A stretch of DNA of 10,483 nt from positions 1 to 10,483 of the forward strand of contig JAEYSJ010000102.1 of the NCBI GenBank assembly GCA_023434855.1, in the 5' to 3' direction. The translations under genes were made by a program, and so were the position numbers. This stretch comes from Bacillota bacterium (GTDB lineage Bacteria > Bacillota_C > Negativicutes > JAEYSJ01). The notes beneath the pieces are model-generated. The model was given only the letters and a program-made list of their open reading frames with translations, was not told the DNA's origin and did not search any database. This document shows positions 6,665-10,483 of the stretch, in pieces (the first letter of the stretch is position 1; every line of letters starts with the position of its first letter).

Positions 6665-7132
6665 TTATTCCACCTGAGTGGAAAGAAAAATGGGCAGCGT
6701 CATCTGGGATATTTGATCCTGTAGTTCTTCGATTTTGTCTAAGTGATCATCTTCGTCTTGAAGAATAGCCTCCAGTATTTCCCGGGTGGCAAAATCATTC
6801 ACTTCACCGGCCAGTTTAATTGCCGCATTATACGACTCGATAGCGAAGATTTCCTTTTGCCCATCATATTCGAGCTGTTTTGGCACATCACTGCCGATGT
6901 TGACCGGGTTGGGCTTGGACACAATCGGTATGCCCTCAAGAAAGAGGATCCGGGCGATAAGCTTTTCAGCATGCTTCATCTCACTGATAGCCCGTTTTTC
7001 GAACCGGTCATGAAGTCTGTCATAGCCCCAGTTGGCACACATTTCAGAATGCACAATATACTGGTTTACCACACTCAACTCATGGGCCAAAAGGGCATTT
7101 AATGTTTCAATCAGTTGAGAGTTTCCCTTCAT
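6665..7132 (-). CDS. bfr: Bacterioferritin (haem-type iron-storage protein)
   Basis: Bacterioferritin oxidises Fe(II) and stores iron as a mineral inside a 24-subunit cytoplasmic shell. The 155 residues match the usual length (E. coli Bfr is 158). The di-iron ferroxidase residues are all present at the same numbers as in E. coli: Glu18, Glu51, His54, Glu94, Glu127 and His130, with Tyr25 nearby. Met52, the haem ligand shared between two subunits, is also present, so this is a true Bfr and not a plain ferritin or a Dps. The ATG at 7132 has AAGGAGG 8 nt upstream. No bacterioferritin-associated ferredoxin gene is beside it in the window. It is probably a single-gene unit, ended by the hairpin at 6551-6589. 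Confidence 0.96.
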   Translation of the reverse strand: MKGNSQLIETLNALLAHELSVVNQYIVHSEMCANWGYDRLHDRFEKRAISEMKHAEKLIARILFLEGIPIVSKPNPVNIGSDVPKQLEYDGQKEIFAIESYNAAIKLAGEVNDFATREILEAILQDEDDHLDKIEELQDQISQMTLPIFLSTQVE

Positions 7133-7164
7133 ATAACCAACCTCCTTATAATTTCACTTCCCTA

Positions 7165-7182
7165 CTAAATATTATTATATAA
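7165..7182 (-). promoter_or_regulatory. AT-rich promoter/possible metal-regulator site of bfr
   Basis: On the minus strand this stretch includes a TATAAT (7179-7174) located about 25 nt before the AAGGAGG site. The -35 region is poor. The surrounding TATAATAATATTTA sequence resembles a Fur/PerR-type box only loosely, about 10 of 14 positions against TTATAATnATTATAA by my count, which AT-rich DNA could give by chance. Confidence 0.3.
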
Positions 7183-7242
7183 GAGGTATTCAGCATCCTG
7201 CTTAATTATTCATAAATTAGTTCAATTTTTATAAAAAAATGA

Positions 7243-7274
7243 ACCGCAAAGCCTGCCAAAAAAGACTTTGCGGT
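7243..7274 (-). terminator. Intrinsic terminator of the MscS-family gene
   Basis: ACCGCAAAG (7243-7251) and CTTTGCGGT (7266-7274) form a perfect 9-bp stem around a 14-nt loop. On the minus strand the stem is followed by TCATTTTTTTAT, a good U-tract. It lies about 70 nt beyond the channel gene stop at 7343. Confidence 0.85.
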
Positions 7275-7342
7275 AAATGGATTGTTATGTTATAAACATC
7301 TGCTTTTGGACAGACTCTTGAATTGAAATCAATTCTAAAATA

Positions 7343-8422
7343 CTATTGGCGTAATTCCGCCAACGGGGGCGTTACCTGCGCCAAATTTACCATTCTGGTC
7401 GGAAACGGAATTATTATTCCTTCCTGCTGGAAACGGGCATGAATTCTCTTAATAAATTCATGGCGGATGAGGTGTTGATCTGTTACAGTCTTTACCCGCA
7501 AAATAACATTGAAGTCGATGCTGGACTCGGCGAAACCGGAATACCGGATGAAGGGCTGAAAACTGTGAACGCCTCCCTCCGTTTCCTGGAGAATTTCTTT
7601 TGCAACAGCAACCGTAACTTTTTCCACATGCTCCAGATCACTGTCATAACTGACTCCTATGGGGATAGCGATGGAACATTCGGCAAATGGCTGTGCATAA
7701 TTGGTGATTGTGGTTGAAGCAAATTTTTGGTTAGGTATCACTACCATGTTCTCCGTGGATGTTTTAATTGTGGTATTGCGCCAGTTCATGTCCACAACAT
7801 GGCCCTCTTCACCTGTCGACAGTTTAACGAAGTCACCGATCTTGATTTGTTTGGCCACCAGGATATTAATGCCGGAAAATAAATTTGCCAGAGTGTCCTG
7901 CAGCGCCAAAGCCACTGCCAGACCGCCAACGCCCAAAGCAGTGAGCAACGGAGAGATCGCGACCCCGAAAGATTCAAGTAAAAACAATATACCGATAGCA
8001 TAAACGGACAGGTCAATTGTTGTGGCTAAAATCGAGGTGGAAGCGAAAGCGCCGGATGTTTTTTCGAACTTTTGCTTAAGATAGCCGGAAGACAGACGCG
8101 CGATCAAAAGGGTCACGGACAGAATGACAAGGGAGTGGAAAACCTTTTGCAGAAACAGCAGCGCCCGCGGGGGAATTGTCAGGATTTCCATAACAGCGTA
8201 GAGACCAATCAAAATGCCCAACAATGTAGGTATTCCCCTAAAGGTTTGTTGCAGTAGGGAATAAGAAATGGTGGTTTTTCTGGCAACTATTTTAAGCAGT
8301 TTATTGAATACCAGCTGGATTATGGCGATACATAACGTTAAACTAATGACATAAACCGCCAAACGTGTTTTAAAGCCGCCATTAATGATTTTGTCCCCTA
8401 ATTCGGTAAGTATTTCAAACAT
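7343..8422 (-). CDS. MscS-family small-conductance mechanosensitive channel
   Basis: An inner-membrane channel that opens when membrane tension rises, releasing solutes on osmotic downshock. The 359 residues carry hydrophobic segments at about 20-42, 62-82, 92-113 and 130-151, then the pore-lining helix at about 155-185, rich in small residues (LLTALGVGGLAVALALQDTLANLFSG). The MscS beta domain follows (GDFVKLSTGEEGHVVDMNWRNT, then VIPNQKF at 228-234), and the C-terminal domain ends with the family motif IIIPFPTRMV (336-345). It is longer than E. coli MscS (286 residues) because of extra N-terminal helices. I chose the ATG at 8422, preceded by GGAGG 4 nt upstream. The frame stays open to 8641, but that extension is not membrane-like, lacks a ribosome site and would run into the terminator of the upstream gene. 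It is a single-gene unit. Confidence 0.95.
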   Translation of the reverse strand: MFEILTELGDKIINGGFKTRLAVYVISLTLCIAIIQLVFNKLLKIVARKTTISYSLLQQTFRGIPTLLGILIGLYAVMEILTIPPRALLFLQKVFHSLVILSVTLLIARLSSGYLKQKFEKTSGAFASTSILATTIDLSVYAIGILFLLESFGVAISPLLTALGVGGLAVALALQDTLANLFSGINILVAKQIKIGDFVKLSTGEEGHVVDMNWRNTTIKTSTENMVVIPNQKFASTTITNYAQPFAECSIAIPIGVSYDSDLEHVEKVTVAVAKEILQETEGGVHSFQPFIRYSGFAESSIDFNVILRVKTVTDQHLIRHEFIKRIHARFQQEGIIIPFPTRMVNLAQVTPPLAELRQ

Positions 8423-8747
8423 AGATCCTCCACATATAAAATATATTTTGCTTTTCCCTCCGGATGGCACATTACATAATAAGTTATTTGGCATTAACCT
8501 ATTACATTTGCTTGGAAACATGTTGTTCTGTTGTTCAAGTAAATTTTCGCTACTTATTCGCAAAAAACCTCCATGATTTTTTATATTTTCCCGTGGAAAA
8601 GTACCGACCCACGGACGAAAAAAAAGTTCGCCTAAACGCATCTAGGCAAACAAAACACACCTATAAAATTTCTCGTTTCTATGAACCCCAACTAAAGAGG
8701 GACATTACTCTGCCCGGTGCCGGAGTATTGAGTTTGCAGAAAGCGCC
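8423..8747. other. Intergenic region between the channel and GGDEF-EAL genes
   Basis: No gene is called here. The right part holds the terminator at 8626-8651 and, further right, a weak hairpin TACTCTG (8706-8712) with CGGAGTA (8721-8727). A second hairpin, CCGTGG (8591-8596) with CCACGG (8609-8614), follows the terminator T-tract on the minus strand. The rest is the leader of the channel gene; I see no convincing -35/-10 pair and no known riboswitch pattern. Confidence 0.5.
8626..8651 (-). terminator. Intrinsic terminator of the GGDEF-EAL gene, copy 3 of the GTTCGCCTA family
   Basis: GTTCGCCTA (8626-8634) and TAGGCAAAC (8643-8651) form a 9-bp stem with one mismatch (a G replaced by A in the right arm) around an 8-nt loop. 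On the minus strand the stem is followed by eight T residues (8625-8618). It lies about 97 nt after the stop of the PAS-GGDEF-EAL gene and shares its arm with the hairpin at 4005-4031. Confidence 0.88.
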
Positions 8748-10483
8748 TTAATAGTTGCTGCCTGAGCCAAACTTAATAGCCTCATTATCCGGCACAGGGC
8801 GACTGATTATGTATCCCTGGAGAATATCACAATGACACTGCGCCAAATAATCAATTTGCTCTTTTGTTTCTACGCCCTCGGCAACTACAGACATTTCCAT
8901 AGTATGAGCCATTTCCACAATATTTCTAATAATTGCTTTCTGATTTCCCTCTGTCAGAATCATATCAACGAAAGATTTGTCTATCTTTAAAGTCGTCACA
9001 GGCAAACGCTGCAGATATGTCAGCGACGAATAACCTGTACCAAAGTCATCAAGTGCCAAACGTACTCCCATCGCTCTCAATTCACTGAGCCTGCAAATGC
9101 TCTCGTTAATCGAGGCGATTAATGCATTCTCGGTAATTTCAAGCTCCAACTGGCGGGGTGCAATACCAGCACTCTTTAGTGCACTGCAGACACTACATAC
9201 AAAGCCATCCTCACATAACTGGTGCGGCGATATATTGACCGAAACATAAATGTTTTCCCTTCCCTCATCGGCCAACCGCCGGGCAAACTGACAAGCCTCC
9301 CGCAGCACCCAGTTGCCGATTGGTTGAATAAGGCCGCTATGTTCTGCCAAAGGGATAAACCGCATCGGCGAAATGAATCCGTGCTCCTGGCTGTTCCAAC
9401 GAAGCAAAGCTTCAAATCCTACAGTTGTACCGCCTACAACAGCTACCTGCGGCTGATAATGCACCAGAAGTTCCTTCCGTTCAATTGCATGGCACAGACT
9501 ATTTGTCAATAGCATCTTTTCGTAAGCTTCTTCTTGCATTCGTGAATCATAGAACCGCCAGCAATTTTTACCGGCATTTTTAGCTGCATACATAGCATTA
9601 TCGGCATTCTTAAAAATTTCCTCGGCGTTATCGCCGTCATCCGGATAGACAGCAACACCCGCGCTGGCTGAAAGATGAAAAACTTCACCAAATACTGCTG
9701 TTTCCTGGCAAAGCACGCCAATAATTCTATCAGCAATGCGGCCAATTTCTTGACGATCTTTTTGTCCTGGCAGAATGGCCAAAAACTCATCTCCGCTAAT
9801 ACGCCCCACAAAAGCATCCTTACCTGCCTCTTCTACGATGCGTTTTCCGGCTTCAACGATAATTCCATCGCCATAAGTATGCCCTAAGGTATCGTTAATA
9901 GTTTTAAGATCGTCCAAATCTACGAATAAAACAATGCCTGCCGATTCACCCCGGCGCGCTTTCTCAAGTTCTTCCTTCAACTTCTCATTTAAATACGCAC
10001 GGTTGGATAATCCGGTTAGTGAGTCAATATAGGCCATGCCCCAAACTTCTTTCGTTTTTTGGCACAGTGCTTCCTCCATGGCTTTACGCTCAGTGATGTC
10101 CTGATTCGCACCGTAAGATTTAATAATCTTGCCGGTTTCATCCTTTATGATGTTTATCCGGACAATTACGTTACGCACCTCGCCGTCCCGCCGGATGATA
10201 CGGTGTTCTATTTCATTGGTATAGTGGCGTTCTGTAGTTGAAAGTGATTTTTTCATTTCCTCAGCAACGATCCAGGCGTCATCCGGGTGCACAAACTCCC
10301 TGGCATACACCGCTGGAGCCATAAAGGCTCCTTCCCGCGCTACATTCGTGCCATAGATGGCATAAAACTCATCGTTGAATTCAAACAGTCCTGTCTCCAT
10401 ATTGTAGCTCCATGGCCCTAAATGTGCCAGTTCAGCTGCAAGAGAAAGTTTTTCGTTGCTGGCCCGGAGAGCTTCCTCCATAG
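8748..10483 (-). CDS. PAS-GGDEF-EAL cyclic-di-GMP protein, 5'-partial
   Basis: A signalling protein whose GGDEF domain would make c-di-GMP and whose EAL domain would hydrolyse it. The visible 577 residues hold a PAS/PAC domain (about 13-133, ending YGANQDITERKAMEEAL), a GGDEF domain (about 148-310, signature SGDEF at 229-233) and an EAL domain (about 325-570). The EAL motifs are intact: EALLRW (357-362), VSVNIS, ELEITEN, LALDDFGTGYSSL (475-487), LKIDKSF and VAEGVET, so phosphodiesterase activity is likely. The GGDEF domain has Ser for the first Gly, which does not by itself abolish activity, and lacks the RxxD inhibitory site (GKDA there). No membrane segment is visible. The first residues, MEEALRASNEKL, repeat the linker after the PAS domain, and the frame is open to the window edge, so the true start and probably another PAS domain lie beyond it. 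Confidence 0.95.
   Translation of the reverse strand, partial: MEEALRASNEKLSLAAELAHLGPWSYNMETGLFEFNDEFYAIYGTNVAREGAFMAPAVYAREFVHPDDAWIVAEEMKKSLSTTERHYTNEIEHRIIRRDGEVRNVIVRINIIKDETGKIIKSYGANQDITERKAMEEALCQKTKEVWGMAYIDSLTGLSNRAYLNEKLKEELEKARRGESAGIVLFVDLDDLKTINDTLGHTYGDGIIVEAGKRIVEEAGKDAFVGRISGDEFLAILPGQKDRQEIGRIADRIIGVLCQETAVFGEVFHLSASAGVAVYPDDGDNAEEIFKNADNAMYAAKNAGKNCWRFYDSRMQEEAYEKMLLTNSLCHAIERKELLVHYQPQVAVVGGTTVGFEALLRWNSQEHGFISPMRFIPLAEHSGLIQPIGNWVLREACQFARRLADEGRENIYVSVNISPHQLCEDGFVCSVCSALKSAGIAPRQLELEITENALIASINESICRLSELRAMGVRLALDDFGTGYSSLTYLQRLPVTTLKIDKSFVDMILTEGNQKAIIRNIVEMAHTMEMSVVAEGVETKEQIDYLAQCHCDILQGYIISRPVPDNEAIKFGSGSNY

Noticed and set aside
7165..7182. Definite PerR or Fur box ahead of bacterioferritin
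   Set aside because: The match is only partial and the DNA is so AT-rich that it could arise by chance; kept only as a low-confidence promoter feature.
8581..8625. Possible riboswitch in the channel-gene leader (CCGTGG/CCACGG hairpin)
   Set aside because: A single short stem with no match to any riboswitch core I know, and it lies in the exit of a terminator far from the start codon.
8423..8641. 73-residue N-terminal extension of the MscS-family frame
   Set aside because: It has no ribosome site, is not membrane-like, and overlaps the T-tract terminator of the upstream gene; the ATG at 8422 has GGAGG in front.

Overview
The window looks like chromosome from an anaerobic Firmicute-type bacterium, with the Negativicutes/Sporomusaceae (Sporomusa, Pelosinus and relatives) as my best guess. 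The reasons are strong AAGGAGG-type ribosome binding sites, intrinsic terminators with T-tracts, and a housekeeping mix of a MocR regulator, SelO, bacterioferritin, MscS and PAS-GGDEF-EAL. The taxonomic call is inference; no rRNA or marker gene is present. Eight of the nine protein genes I am confident of lie on the minus strand; only the first gene is on the plus strand.

Layout. (1) 37/46-1431, plus: a MocR/GntR-type regulator fused to an aminotransferase-like domain, with an odd start region. (2) About 1.45-4.75 kb: a clearly AT-rich accessory stretch on the minus strand. In transcription order it holds a small P-loop ATPase of unknown role (4468-4058), a possible 29-residue membrane peptide (3935-3846), a RimJ/RimL-like GNAT acetyltransferase (3756-3214), a 440-residue SseB-domain protein (3152-1830) and a 64-residue cysteine-rich zinc-ribbon-like protein (1789-1595). 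The last three may form one transcription unit. (3) 6285-4807: SelO, a pseudokinase-fold AMP-transferase, with its own terminator. (4) 7132-6665: bacterioferritin with a complete ferroxidase centre and the haem methionine. (5) 8422-7343: an MscS-family channel. (6) 10483-8748: a PAS-GGDEF-EAL cyclic-di-GMP protein that runs off the window.

The genes outside the AT-rich stretch are mostly single-gene units, each followed by a recognisable hairpin terminator. Together they suggest stress and redox housekeeping (SelO, iron storage, osmotic channel) and second-messenger signalling, with no single shared pathway.

The most unusual structural signal is a dispersed hairpin element seen three times (about 1474, 4005 and 8626). 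Its arms share the core CGCCTA/TAGGCG, and two copies share the fuller arm GTTCGCCTA. Each copy lies just downstream of a minus-strand gene, and two have good T-tracts in the minus orientation. Unrelated terminators should not share stem sequence, so this looks like a repeated terminator family in this genome. The AT-rich SseB/zinc-ribbon/ATPase stretch is the best candidate for accessory, poorly described biology. I saw no CRISPR array, tRNA, rRNA, transposase or integrase.
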